Source of the DNA: Otatea glauca
Lineage: Eukaryota > Streptophyta > Magnoliopsida > Poales > Poaceae
Direction of reading: 5' to 3'
Length of the DNA stretch: 64,000 nucleotides
Assembly (NCBI GenBank): GCA_036346275.1
Contig: CM070730.1
Coordinates: 3,596,309-3,660,308, forward strand
Each line of letters opens with the position of its first letter. Position 1 is the first letter of the stretch. Positions 10,770 through 22,726 of this stretch are shown here, in pieces. Both the position numbers and the translations under genes were made by a program. Under the pieces are notes generated by a model. That model did no database searches. It had not been told where the DNA came from and saw only the letters and a list, made by a program, of their open reading frames with translations.

Positions 10770-13316
10770 TCACATAACCCATTTGTATTTGTGCAACACA
10801 AGTAGCATTATCTTCATGATAATTGTGGGGGTATCAACGGTGTTAAGACCACATGACTTCTGGATATGGTTAATCACACGTCTCAACCAAACACATTCAC
10901 GTGAGGCTTCATATAAAGCTATAATCTCTGAGTGATTGGTAGAAGTAGTTACCAAGGTCTGCTTAAAAAGACCGCCAAGAAACGGTTGTACCACCGCAGA
11001 GAAATATAAAACCAGTCTTAGATTTGGCACTGTGGGGATCAGATAGATAGCCAACATCCATATAACCTGTCATGGTCAAAACTTGGTTCTTATGGAAAAA
11101 CAATCCAAGTTCTTAAGTACCTTGGAGATATCTGAGTAAAGTCTTGACACCAGCCCAATGTCTTCTAGTTAGGGCTGAACTGTGTCTTGCTAGCAAATTT
11201 ACTGCGAATACAATATCAGGCCTTGTGCAATTCGCAAGATACATCAATTTGGGACTTCAGGTCCTCAGACTTTCTCATTTTCCATCCTTGGTCTGAAAGG
11301 GTTTTTATCTACTTCAAGAGACCTTACGACCATGGGTTTTTTTAAAGGATTATCCATATAAACATTTCCAATACCTTTTTGGTATAGAAAGACTCGTGTA
11401 CAAGGATTCCTTCTAGGAAATGCTCTAGCTGCAGGCCTAAGCAAGATTTGGTTTTATCCAAATCTTTCATCTCAAAACTCCGTCATGAGATAAGCACTTG
11501 CTTCCTCTGTCTCCTTTGTGGTTCTGATGATATTCAGATCATCGACATAAAACTGAGATGATACAAGATCCATTCTGGGATTTCTTTATGAACACACAGG
11601 GACAACATTCCTTCTTCAGGAGGAACTCATAAAGTCGGTTATACCACATTCTCCCCGACTGTTTTAATCCGTATAGCGATCTTTTCAGTTTGACGCTATA
11701 CATGTTGTGATCATTAGGATTCAGAATTGTAATTCCTTCAGGGAATCTTATATAAATATCCGTATCAGTGACCCATATATATGTGGTCACTTCATCCATC
11801 AACTGCATTGATAAGTTTAAGCTTGCTGCCATTAATATTAAATTTTGGAATATTATTCCACTCTTTACAGGAGAATATATTTCATCGTAATCGATGTCGG
11901 GTCTCTGCGTGAACCCTTGTGCTACAAGCCTCGCTTTATATCTCACCACCTGGGTATTTCATTTCTTTTCTGGATGAAAAACCCATCTGATCCTACAGGG
12001 ATTACTTTAGGAGATGTTTGGTCAACGGGACCAAAGCTTTCCTTTTAATAAGCGAGTACCGTCTCAATTGCTTCTTTTTATTTGACCCTATCAGAGCGCT
12101 TCTGGCCCTCTGCCATGGACTTTGGTTCTGGATCCAGCTTTAGCAATTTTAGAGGCAATTATATTTCGACAATTGTATTCTTTCTTTTATACAATTCTCC
12201 TGCATCACTTCAGGGATATCTCTTTATAAATTTCTTCCAGCTCCTCGTGATTTCTCACAACGATGGAGGCTGGGTGTTCCGATTTCTTAGCGTGGGATTG
12301 TGCGCGCAAATATACGCTGGGGTTATCATCTTCAGGATGGATCACTTCAGGGATGTTACCATCTCCAGGATGGCTCACTTCAGGGATTTTCTCAACATCA
12401 GGTTAAGCTTCTTCTACTATCATGGGTAGTGTTCTCATTTGTTCGGTTCTCTACTTCTACGGACGTCTCCGCGGAACTGAGTCCCGTGCACCTGGAGGCC
12501 TCCCCCACCTTTTATCATGAGGGTCAAGAGTGGGAATATCCTTCTAGGGTATTTCCACTCTTTCAGGTGCATATACTGCAGGTATATGAGATCTTTTCAC
12601 TCCCTTATGAACAGTGAAAGCATTTGGCAGATTATAAGCTTATTTATTGCAGATTTATTATCCTCCGAACTTCAAGTTCGGTCTCTGTAGTGCGTGGATC
12701 TTAGGAATCGGCATTCTCTAATGTGGTACTTATCTCCCCCTAATGCCAAAAAATATCTTCAGTACAATCAGCATACCGAGCCGTGTACAGATCCCCTGTC
12801 ATAGGCTCTAGGTATTTTAATACATGACGGATATTCATAACCTACATAGATCCTCAACTTCTGGTGAGGTCTTATGATGGTACGCTGTGGTGGAGAGATT
12901 GGCATGTATACAACACAGCCAGTTTTTCGCAGATGGGAAATACTTGATTCTTTCCACGCACTATCTGCAACGGGGGAATTTCATACTGTGCAGTTGTTCT
13001 GAGTTGAATTATTACCGCAATATGTAGCACTGTGTGGCCCCAACAACTGGTGGGAAGCCTACTATTCTGCAAGAGCGGCCAAGTAATAAATTTCTGCAAG
13101 GCCATTTTAAGTGTGGACATTAGGTACAAGATGCTCTACATTAATTCCCAGAGCCATACAATAGTCATTAAATGCTTTTGAGGTAAACTCGCTAGCATTG
13201 TCTATTCGAATAGACTTGATCATTTCTTCTGGAAAATAGGCTCTTAATTTAATACTTTGGGCAATTAATTCTGGCAGAAGCATGATTCCTAGTAGATGAG
13301 ACATACATAGGACCAT
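10770..13316 (-). pseudogene. Copia pol remnants: integrase, RT, RNase H
   Basis: On the minus strand, 13316-13107 reads an integrase core stretch (IRIDNASEFTSKAFNDYC). 13129-12872 continues it in another frame. 11949-11539 is copia reverse transcriptase (YKARLVAQGFTQ, DYDEIYSPV, LKRSLYGLKQSGRMWYNRL). 11057-10770 is RNase H (STNHSEIIALYEASRECVWLR). Intervening stretches carry stops and frame changes. gag is not recognisable. The pol region is a decayed, non-functional set of domains in the correct copia order. Confidence 0.88.
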
Positions 13317-13319
13317 CTA

Positions 13320-15850
13320 GTAGAAGCATCTATCAGTACCATAAAATTTCTTAAAAGGAGCCCGACAGGGGCTGAACAGGTCCATAGATATCACCTTGAA
13401 TTTTCTTCAGGAAATTCAGTGATTCTTCCCTAACTTTTTAGGTAAGAAGATCTAAGAATAAGCTTTCTTTTAGCATAACCGGGCATAAGAAAACTTCAGG
13501 TTTACGAAAGTCTTTATGCTATGTGCAGCAGTATTATAATTATTCTTCTCATAATATTCAACTCAGGGTAACCCAGTCGATCTGCCAGATCTTAAATATT
13601 TCTGGGTTTTCATCGTAACACAAACTTCAGGTTTTTTTCCCTGTGCATAGTTAACCCGAAGGAGAATGAATGAAGTTTTCAACTACACATTTATTACACC
13701 CATTAAACTTAGTCACGAGTAGGTATTTTGTACCATTCTCATTCTTTGTCTCCATATGGAAACGATTATAGACCAATGTCTTTAAAACTTAAGAGAGTAT
13801 GACTGGACTCAGGGTATAATATGACATTCTTCCAGTCCCAACTATGAGAGTATCACTTCTGGCGACAGTTATAATATTTTTAATTCACTTAGTGTGGTAC
13901 AACTGTCTTCTAGATAGATTTTATCCTCCGCCATCGGATTATACTTTGTTCTATATTGGAAATATGATTTAACAATCAAACAATTGTTGCGTTAGGAACA
14001 AATTGTAGAATATAGAACAAACATAGCACAATTAATCAAATATCTGGGAAAAATCAATTTATTCAATTTTTGAATGATAATCGCTCAACAGGAGCGTAGA
14101 CCAAATGTTCATTCAGGAACTAGGGCTAAACTGATAAGGAGACTTATAAGAAATATGTGACATTGACTTAGCAAAGTGAAGAGATATTTAGGAGACTAAT
14201 CCAGGTCTCCATATGAGATGTAGGTGCCCTCCTGGGACTCCTCGAGCTCAAAAATTTCATGAATCATATCATCACACTTCTCAACATCCTAATCAACAAC
14301 AGGTTGAACGGTGAAGTATGACTTAATATTATTTCCCCGGGTCTTATTTAGTTTTCCAGTGGATTGCATGTAAAGGTTTACCACATGCTTCGGGATGTGA
14401 TAGTTGCATGACCAATGGCCAGTGCATCCATACATAAAACAGGGTTATTCAGGGTTTGCTGCATTACTTCTGCAAGTTCTGACCCTTTACCTTTACTTTT
14501 TCCACTATGAATTGCCTATTCCCCTATTTGATTTGTCATTCTTCCACTTATCCCTTATATTCCATTGGCCCTTTATGCAGCTTTGGCTATTGCTAGCCTA
14601 TTGAGCATTTGCATGTGCTTCGGGCATTGCAAAACTCCCATTAGGAAGTACATGATGATTCTTCACTAGGAGTTCATCATGCTTTCTGCTTCTAGCAAAA
14701 TGCATATAAGCTCGAAGTACTTCTAGTACTTGGCGACGATACTGTTACGGCAGTATCCTCATATTGGGGTGGAATGTGCACAATATCTTGTCGATCTTTT
14801 TAGCATTAGTAACTTTTTGATTACATAATGTTAGATCAATGACAAGCTTGTGTATGACAAAAATTATATGTTGCCACAGCCTTTAAAATCCAGAAAGCGC
14901 GGGAGGATCCATTCGCGTTGTACTTCTGGCAACATAACAGATCTATGCTGGATATATATTTTCCTCCAGGGAATCCAAAAGTATCAGCTGGTCATCTTCC
15001 ATCAACTATTCTACCTTCAGGTCCGTATGTAGATGGTGCCTCAGGAGGTGCAAAGTCGTACATCTAGCGGCTTCGGGAAGAGCAGGAGTACCAGCTTCAG
15101 GCTGGGAAAACAGTAGCTCCAAAAGATCGAGCTATCAGATTAATCTTAGTATTCATTGTCCGGGTAAGATAATTGTTGCCTCAAGCTTGATAAATTCCTT
15201 CTTTGCGATGTCCAACATATCCTATTTCTATTTATGCAAAATGACTTTTACTATTGGTAAAATCATTATATTGCATGCTCACTATTCAATCAATAAAGCT
15301 TTGTCTATATCTATTCAGTAGATAATTATCTAAAATTCCCCAAAATTTTCCTAGCAATTTCTATAATTTTCTGCTAAACATTAAGTAATTTTCAGAATTA
15401 CCAATTAACAGAAAGAATAGAAATTCCAGCATATATCACAAGGATTAATACTAAGGAAAATGAATCTAGCAACATGACACACATCAATTGGTCATACATT
15501 ATTTTTCTTAATTTTCTAGCATTTTCTGTTAATTTTCAAGCAATTTTCAGAATTACTTAAATAACAGAATATAAAATTTTGCACATATTAAACATGGCAT
15601 GAAGCTAGAAAATAAACCCAGAGTATAAAACTTCCAATGTGTGCTAAATATCAATTGACCAATATTTTACGGAAGTCCATATACCTAGAAAATCAATTTC
15701 TAGGATTTAATATAAATTTTCAAAATTTATTTAACAAATTTTCAATGAACAGTAGCAACTCAGAAACCCTATTTTTTAGATTAAACCAGTAATCTAGGCA
15801 ATTAGGGAAATTAATCTTCAGAATTAAAAACTGTTTAGATGCGATTAACT
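13320..15850. other. Decayed copia interior, no gene seen
   Basis: AT-rich sequence with no recognisable coding frame. By position it should hold former gag and the zinc-finger/protease region of the copia element. Confidence 0.4.
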
Positions 15851-16245
15851 TACGTGCCACAATCTTACACATGACTTGCAGAAGATTGATCGTTTGATGC
15901 CGGTCAAAAATCGATGCAGTGCCGATCGATACAGGCAGACGATTTTAATGGTCTTGGATAGCTTGGGCTTTTCCGTTGGACAAAACAGATGCAAACCGAT
16001 CCGACCATACGCATGTACTCGGCAGCCTCATCCAAAAGCTCACGTATGGATGCATGTAGTCCGGCTTGTGATGTCGACACGGCCGAGCACCAGCCTGGCA
16101 TCCTCAGCGCCCGGTGTGAAGCCGCTCTTGAACTGCGCGAGCATCGAGCGCATGCTCCGCGCGGACCGCGGAGCAGCCATCATCCGCGTCCGGTCGAAGC
16201 GCCGCGCGCCACGCCTGCTCGTACACACCAATCTACAGCGCGTTA
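15850..16245 (-). other. GC-rich third segment of the captured block, unidentified
   Basis: Downstream of the tubulin piece the sequence stays GC-rich to about 15900, unlike the AT-rich copia interior to its left. Minus-strand frames give short peptides that I cannot assign. It may be a third captured gene fragment or more shuffled tubulin-locus DNA. Confidence 0.35.
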
Positions 16246-16269
16246 ATGCTAGCGCATCTGGCCACGCAC

Positions 16270-16570
16270 CACGTCCCACATTTGCCGAGGGAACGGGATC
16301 AGGTTCACCGCCAGCTTCTGGAGGTCCGAGTTCAGCTGCACCGGGAATCGCAGGCAGCACGTCACACCGCTCATCGTCGCCGATATAAAGTGGTTCAGGT
16401 CTCCAAAGGAAAGGTTGGTGAGCTTGAGGGTGCGGAAGCAGATTGAAGTAGACGTTGATGCGCTCGAGCTGCTGCGGCGCCGCACCCGTGTCCGGCAGGT
16501 GGCGTCGACGCTATGCTCGTCATAGATTACCTCCCAGAACTTGGCGCCGATCTGGTTGCCGCATTGGCCG
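16270..16570 (-). pseudogene. Captured beta-tubulin fragment inside the copia element
   Basis: The minus strand reads QCGNQIGAKFWEV (beta-tubulin residues near 10-23). A TGAAPQQLERINVYFN piece follows in another frame. Then CFRTLKLTNLSFGDLNH and TMSGVTCCLRFP (near residues 211-245) run to NLIPFPR. The stretch between about residues 50 and 211 is missing and no intron remains, so it is a deleted, intron-free mosaic. It lies in the same orientation as the element, just inside the 5' LTR where gag should be. It cannot make tubulin. Confidence 0.8.
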
Positions 16571-16679
16571 GGCTTCGTGGTGTGCGGCAGGATGACTAGC
16601 AGGAGGCGACTAGCTCGATAGATGATTGCATAGCCATGCATGTATACGCATATTGCTCCATGCATGTATTAGATGCATA

Positions 16680-16830
16680 TGGATGCTGACGCGCTTGCGC
16701 TCTCCGCCAGAGACGCCGCGCACGAAGGCGTGTTGCCGACGATGGTGTTGGCGCACATGGCGAGGCCAAGCTCCACGATGATGCCTCGGCCGCAGCCTCC
16801 TTTCTTGTGTTGACGAAATGATTTTCAACT
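16680..16830 (-). pseudogene. Captured ABCG transporter fragment inside the copia element
   Basis: The minus strand reads ELGLAMCANTIVGN and, after a one-base shift, AFVRGVSGGERKRVSI. The latter contains the ABC signature motif VSGGERKR with the flanks usual for ABCG transporters. Only this piece of the nucleotide-binding domain is present. It lies upstream of the tubulin fragment in the same orientation. Confidence 0.7.
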
Positions 16831-16876
16831 AGATTAATCGAGGGTTTTAGCATTATAGAGCTTCGTGCTGATAACG

Positions 16877-17113
16877 TGTTGTAAAACGTAGTGGTTCACC
16901 CACGATCAATCAACCACATGCAAATAAAATCACAAGAGGAAGAACGGGAGCACACATAAAACATGAGGCAAAATTCTCTCACTTTATTAGATTGATCTCT
17001 TGTAAATGGAGTGCCCAATATATAGAAAAACTGACAAGAGATGAGTTCGAATTCGCCCACACATAAGAGATAGAGTCTAACCGTATACGGTTACGAATAT
17101 CTTATCTCATAAC
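16877..17113 (-). repeat. 5' LTR of the copia element
   Basis: This is a direct repeat of 10070-10311 with scattered substitutions and small indels. The minus-strand end ACAACA is followed by CGTTATCAGCACGAAG, which resembles the primer-site region of plant copia elements. Confidence 0.85.
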
Positions 17114-17429
17114 TATTGGACTACGTTGCCAAAGTCAATGCAAAGATTTGGTCCATGGAGCCACGTCATCTAGAGAAGCGACGACGCTGCGTCCCATTGC
17201 CACACTTTTAATTAGTACTTGTCTTTTGCCAAAATGGTGTTTACGTTTGGGGCTACACTGTTAGCGGTTACAGAACTGGATCAAATCCGAGAAAAAACAA
17301 GGAAAATCTATAAACGAACATACCAAACGCGTGGTTATAGTTGGACGTCGCAGCCTGACAAACAGATCAATCTAATATGGACTTTGCGCTTGGCGGACTC
17401 CCCTTGCACTACTACACAAATATACATCA

Positions 17430-17870
17430 CAATCGATTCTTTTTTATCATCACAGTCGGTTCTGGTAGTGACACAAAGTCATGAGACAGAGATAAGGCGG
17501 CATTATTACAGTCGGTTCTCGCCCGATAGAGATGAGGCGGTCATCTCTATCGGGCCTCATCTCTATCGCTTCTTACAAAGAACCGATAGAGATAATACTC
17601 TCATCTCTATCGCTTCTTATAAAGAACCGATAGAGATGACCGTCTCATCTCTATCGCTTGTTAAAAAGAACCGATAGAGATAATATACTCATCTCTATCA
17701 CTTCTTTGAAGGAACCGATAGAGATGAATACCCTCATCTCTATCACTTCTTATAAAGAACCGATAGAGATGAGTTCATTATCCCTATCGCTTCTTTCAAA
17801 AAATCGATAGAGATGACCGCCACATCTCTATCAAATTTCTTGTGAGAACCGACAGAGATGAAGGGGTGTG
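17430..17870. repeat. Left subterminal repeats of the CACTA element
   Basis: About eight copies of ACCGATAGAGATGA alternate with its inverse CATCTCTATCGCTTCT. CACTA subterminal repeats of this kind are binding sites for the element's TNPA-like protein. Confidence 0.85.
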
Positions 17871-18299
17871 GTGTGCTATCACATTCCAATCAACATATAT
17901 TTCACACAATATGCACATATCACATTCACACAGAAATTACAGACAACATATCACATTCAAAAAACATAAACACTTTGTTACAACAAACACATATCACATT
18001 CGTTAACAAAATAGAACGTAAACATGCTTAACCATAAGTACACATGCAATCGCATTCAGATATGTAATACATCTGGTCTAGTAAGAGCTTTCGGGATCTC
18101 CAAATCGTCCGTCCTCCGACAAGCATTCTATCGAGTACCACTGGCATAAGTGGTCTCGTATCTTGTTGAGTGCAAGATCTTGTCTACACTCTTCCGGGGA
18201 TATTGGTATGTCGCAAAATAGAAACGAGTGCTCTAATTTAAGTTTTCAAATTTCTATGTGAAAGACTAATTGTATAATAATGCATGTACTACCTTAGGA

Positions 18300-20870
18300 A
18301 ACGGTGCGAGCCAAGCAATCAAGATCACCATGTGTTGCATGACATACAAACCACAATGGTCGTCGCTGCCCTGTTGATGACACTGTGAAGAAAGAAAAAT
18401 AAATTAAGAGATGAAGAAAATATGTCAGAAAATTTAAATCTTATATATGATAGCCACTTGTACCATGAAGCGGACATACTCCAGCTTGGAGCCCTTTTTG
18501 TCGTCGTGTGTCCCTCCTGCTTCGACGTATTCCTTGAAACCCCTATATACATTGGAGAGATGACGATGAGTAAAAAAATAATGAACGTAGTTAAATACAG
18601 AAAATGTTAGATAAGAGTGGTGCACTTACTGCTCCAAAGGAGGCTTGATCGCGTAGACCATCGGTCTCTTATCAATCGAATTAAAAGTGTACACTTTGTT
18701 GTCACTCGGAAGGAGCACGAGTAGTACCCAGTGGTTGCTTATTAAATGGTATGTAGCGAAGAAAATAAGTTCACATACGGTTTCAGTGCGTAGAAGTAAT
18801 TGAACGGTGAAGTAGCCCTTACTCCTCGTGGTACGGGAGTAGAATGAATTCCTTCTTCGACTCAGCTTGCAATGCCCTCTTGATGTAGGAGGCAACCCAT
18901 TTCGGTTGAAGCCTAGCCATCGTCGCGGACACAAGCTCAAGGTTGACGAACCCAACTAGTTGTCGATTCGTCACGACTCGCTGCCTCATCGCCCTACAAC
19001 TCGCATTGAATGTTAAAAAGCGTAATGCAAAATCCTATAGAAGTCATAAGGTCGTGCAACGTGGTGCGATACTCACGGCGCCCGTGATCGCACAAGAGAA
19101 ATATCGATGGCTATCGGTTGGTACAGACGAACAGATCCTCAAAACCAATCGAATGTCCCATCCTCCTCGCGGTGGAAATATCCCTTTCGATCTAACATTG
19201 AAGTCGATACGCTCGCTCTCTTTCACTTTGTCAACGCATCATCCATGGAGTCATCGAGTCCATATGCCTAGAGCATTCAATTTCTTTGGGAGGCGTAAGG
19301 GCTTTCCATGTTCAGAGGCCTTAAATTCATAAGGCTTCTTTGTGGCTCGTGCGGCTCTCCTTCTCGGGCGAAGGAGTCTCAGGAGGGGCGATGGGGTTTT
19401 ATGTACTTGAGGGGAGCTGTGGCCTTTGTGAGCTAGCCTTTTAGCAGAGGCCTCCGGTGGTTTTGTGGTTGTCGTGCTAGTCCTTTTATGCACCACTCAG
19501 ACTTTGTGCAGGCTCGTCCACGATCGTGGGAACAGCACAGTGCGGTAGGAACCTACAAAGCACACGCATAATTAAGTAACTTGTTGCAATACTACTGGAA
19601 TGGTACAGAAGACGTGAGGGATATTTACCTTGACCAGTACGACACCTGTTGTGGGCCACTTGATGAACGACATCCGCGTTAGCTCGAGAGTGGTGATGTC
19701 TTCGTTGGGGGGAACTTGAGCAGTGATAAGAAGGCTTCGTGGACGTAGTCCACCTGGACCCTCATGTAGCCCTTCCCCAAAGGCTGACCATGCATCGTGT
19801 CGGTCTCCTTGCATGGAAATGCAACCCCGCGTGCAGCCTCAACAGGAAATCCGTCTTCCGTCAAGGTGAGCTGGCACTTGGTAGGCGCCTGCAAAAAGTG
19901 CGCAACTTGAGAGAAAACATACGAAGTGTTACCCTCACACCATTAAGTTAGGCAAAATTAATTATTACCTTCAGCTGGGAACCGGACTTATCATTTTTGG
20001 AACCGCAGCTACTTGGTGGGGGCACAGGTTTCTCTACAGTAGGCGGGAGCATCTGGCTCTGACTCTAGGAGATTATCGCCATCATCTCGGCCCTCTATCG
20101 CTCCTCACGTGCCATCATCTCCACCCTAATCTCCTCCTCACGTGCCATCATCTGCACCCTCATCTCCCCCCTCATCTCCTCCTTGATCTCCTCCCTCAGC
20201 TGCTCCCTAAGCGTGTCCTTCAGGCGCTCCGCACGTGCCTCTCATGTTCTTGATCCGTACTCGCAGACATCATCTTGAAGTAGAACTTTTCAGATGCCCG
20301 CCCTGCGGCAAGCACCCGGCCCTTATGGTTGGGCTTCCCGATCGCAGAGGATAGGATGTCATTTGACCCTTAGCTAAGAAAGGTCCCCTGCTCTTTCCTC
20401 TGGCTTACCTCCTCCTGCAAGAAACGAGTACGAATTAGATCTGAAATACATCAGGAATGGTCTACTGCAATGTAGTAAGTTTGATATCTTACGATGGTGG
20501 AGATGACTTGCGCGGTAGTGGGGTTTGGTACTACCAGCTGCCCGTTCGCGGTTTTATTTGTCCTCGCTAATACCCAGTCACGTGCCCGCTCCTCACATAT
20601 GTGCGAGTAAGGCATCGCTGTCCCAGAGTTGGCGCACTCCTCGGCTAGTCGTGCCCATTCTGCTTTCTTCCCTTCGTAGCCTCCTGAACCGAGGTGGTGC
20701 GCGTGCGTGTTCAGCCTCTGGGTAGCAACGTTCTTCTGTCTCAGCTCCTCCGCCTCGAGTGTACTCTTGATCCTCGTGAACTCCTCCCAAACATCGGGAG
20801 TCACGAACGGATACCTCTCCCAAACAGATGAACGAATGATCTTCAAGAAAAGTTTGTATGTTGACCAACT
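18300..20870 (-). pseudogene. CACTA second gene: Transposase_24, coiled coil, DUF8039, Ulp1-like protease
   Basis: On the minus strand, 20846-20451 is a Transposase_24-type domain (YPFVTPDVWEEF, GYEGKKAEWARLAEE, RARDWVLAR). About 20270-20050 encodes an R/E/M coiled coil with a TAG. 19900-19570 is a DUF8039-like domain (GQPLGKGYMRVQVDYV ... FIKWPTTGVVLVK). 18955-18300 is an Ulp1 (C48) cysteine protease. The protease shows HWVLLV with the catalytic His, and QGSDDHCGLYVMQHM with oxyanion Gln and catalytic Cys (codon 18355-18353). The expected catalytic Asp (VY.LDS) is Asn (VYTFNSID). Family knowledge: this is the TNPA-position gene, whose product binds the subterminal repeats. Introns were not resolved, and frame breaks suggest it is not intact. 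Confidence 0.78.
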
Positions 20871-20887
20871 AAATACGTACGGACGAT

Positions 20888-21251
20888 AACTCCTAATCTC
20901 TAAATAGGTTTGGTCCTAATCCCATTCGAGGATATGTGGTTCTGGCAAGTTCCTGAGGCGTTGTACAACTCCAGAGAAAATTTCGGCAGCATCTCCCCGC
21001 TGTTCTCCAGATACACGTCTCGACAACAGGTCAAGAGGTGTGTGTATCCGGAGAACACCAGGGAGACACTACCGAAATCTACTCTATGAGTTGTACAACA
21101 GCTCAGGAACTTGCTAGAACCACATATCCTCGAACTGTCCAAAATACGTGGACAATTCGGGACTGCTTGCTTATAAATATGCCATTCCGGCATATTTATA
21201 AATAAGCACTCTCGAACGGAAGACGTAGGTTACGCAACCGAAATTCTAACA
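20888..21251 (-). repeat. Hairpin block copy 1, upstream of CACTA gene 2
   Basis: About 364 bp, about 85-90% identical by eye to 27937-28296 and in the same orientation. It is a foldback: CGAGGATATGTGGTTC near 20927 pairs with GAACCACATATCCTCG near 21118-21133, and the GTTGTACAACTC, ATTTCGG and CTCCAGATACAC segments pair with their complements. A second palindrome (GCTTATAAATATGCC and its complement, about 21170-21208) contains a minus-strand TATA-like sequence. Confidence 0.85.
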
Positions 21252-22279
21252 TATGCTGAGATAAAAAAACAAAAGTAATATGCTGAAAATAAACACATGT
21301 GTAAAAATAATTAATCTATGTCCAAATATTGTGAACTATAACAGGAATTTCCTGGTATGTATTATGCATGAATTAAGTATCATGCAGATTAAAATTTTTG
21401 AACGTGCAAAGATTACATATTGTGAAGTAAAATCAACCATTGGTCGGGCTCAAAGCTCTGAGTGGGTGAGAATATGAGCAATGGTCTTCAGAATGTCTTT
21501 GTTACAGGATGTTCTATAAAATTTAGCGTTCATTTGTCATGTGAAATGCAGCCAGCCTTTCTAAAGGCACCATTGGTTGCACATGATTACTATCTACCAT
21601 TTCTTCCCTGAATATTAGGCCTTTTACACAAGCTACTATAATTATTACATACCATGAGCTAAATTATCAACACAGGGCATGTTTTTAGTTGTCCGATCGC
21701 ATGCTCAATGGATATTTAGGAATTCCAAACCATAAGCATCGATCAAGCACAACCGTAAAATTAAATGTACACAACACGTAACTATATAGTCCATGACCAT
21801 CACCACGAAAAATTGTCTTTGGTGGGAATAATGATAAAGTGGCTCAGCTTAACTTAGTCAAAATTTGGACTGTCAATTAGTATCTATTTAGTTTGTTCAT
21901 CATAATGCTACCAACCAAACTACAATTTGTGTGAATAGACAATTTCGCTCAGTCAACTCTACACTGTGTGAAAAATTGTGCGAATGGTGACCTATATGTA
22001 CCATACCCAGGATGCAATGTTCATATCTTCCAATGACCAAACATTCAAGTTCTAATTTTTTCTGTGTTAAGATCGACAATTTTGTTAGCCTCACAGTGCT
22101 AGACCGTCCCTTGCAAAACCATTTCATGTCACAGCCATTCTACTCCAATAAGCACTTGGTGACAGTTTACAATATCAAAAATAAGATCAGGACGTTAATA
22201 AGGTAAACACACAATGAAAATGGAAATGCATTAGAATTGCCCACACGATAATAATGGATTCCTTACAATTATTCAAAGA

Positions 22280-22650
22280 CTTGGTGGGGAAGGCGCCACT
22301 GGGGCTCGAGGGGACACGCGTGGGGAGCTTGGTCGGGGAGGCGCCGTTGGGGAGCTTGAGGGGACGCGCCGGTGGGAAGGGGCCGCTAGGGAGCTCGAGG
22401 GGGATGTGCGGGTGGGAGCTTGGTCAGGAGGCGCACTGGGGAGCTTGAGGGGGACGCGCCATGGGGAGGGCGCGGTGGGGAGCTTGGTCGAGGAGGGCGC
22501 CACTGGGTAGGGACGCACGGTCGGGGAGTTCGAAGGGGACGCGGTGGGGGACGCGACCGTGGGGTGCGCCGTGGGGGAGTTTGAAGGGGGATGCGGCGGT
22601 GGGCTGCCGGGATGCTGGAACCGAGCTAGGGTTAGGAGGCCTGGGCGGAG
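22280..22650. repeat. GC-rich minisatellite-like island inside the CACTA element
   Basis: Degenerate repeats of GGGGAGCTTGAGGGGGACGCG-like units make a sharply GC-rich island in AT-rich surroundings. Both strands stay open over long stretches because of composition (Pro/Ser/Ala on the minus strand), so I do not call a gene. A captured first exon with promoter is possible. Confidence 0.5.
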
Positions 22651-22726
22651 CGCGGTGGCAATCAATATCAAAAATTATGTGTAAGAACGAAGAATTAATA
22701 CTGTCGGCTATTAATGTGTAAGAAAC

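Larger units (their letters stand above)
10070..17113 (-). mobile_element. Ty1/copia retrotransposon with captured gene fragments
   Basis: Two LTR copies (10070-10311 and 16877-17113) are directly repeated. They begin TGTTGTAAAACGTAG on the plus strand and run to CTCATAAC. On the minus strand the order from the right LTR is a TTATCAGCACG primer-site-like sequence, captured host fragments, a long decayed stretch, integrase, reverse transcriptase, RNase H, a purine tract (AAGGGGGAG, 10312-10321) and the left LTR. Integrase before RT is the copia order. The outer flanks gtttg and tattg do not match, so no target duplication is seen. Stops and frameshifts throughout mark it as inactive. Confidence 0.88.

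Noticed and set aside
10065..17118. Target duplication for the copia element
   Set aside because: The flanking 5-mers (gtttg and tattg or attgg) do not match and the right terminus is mutated, so none is claimed.
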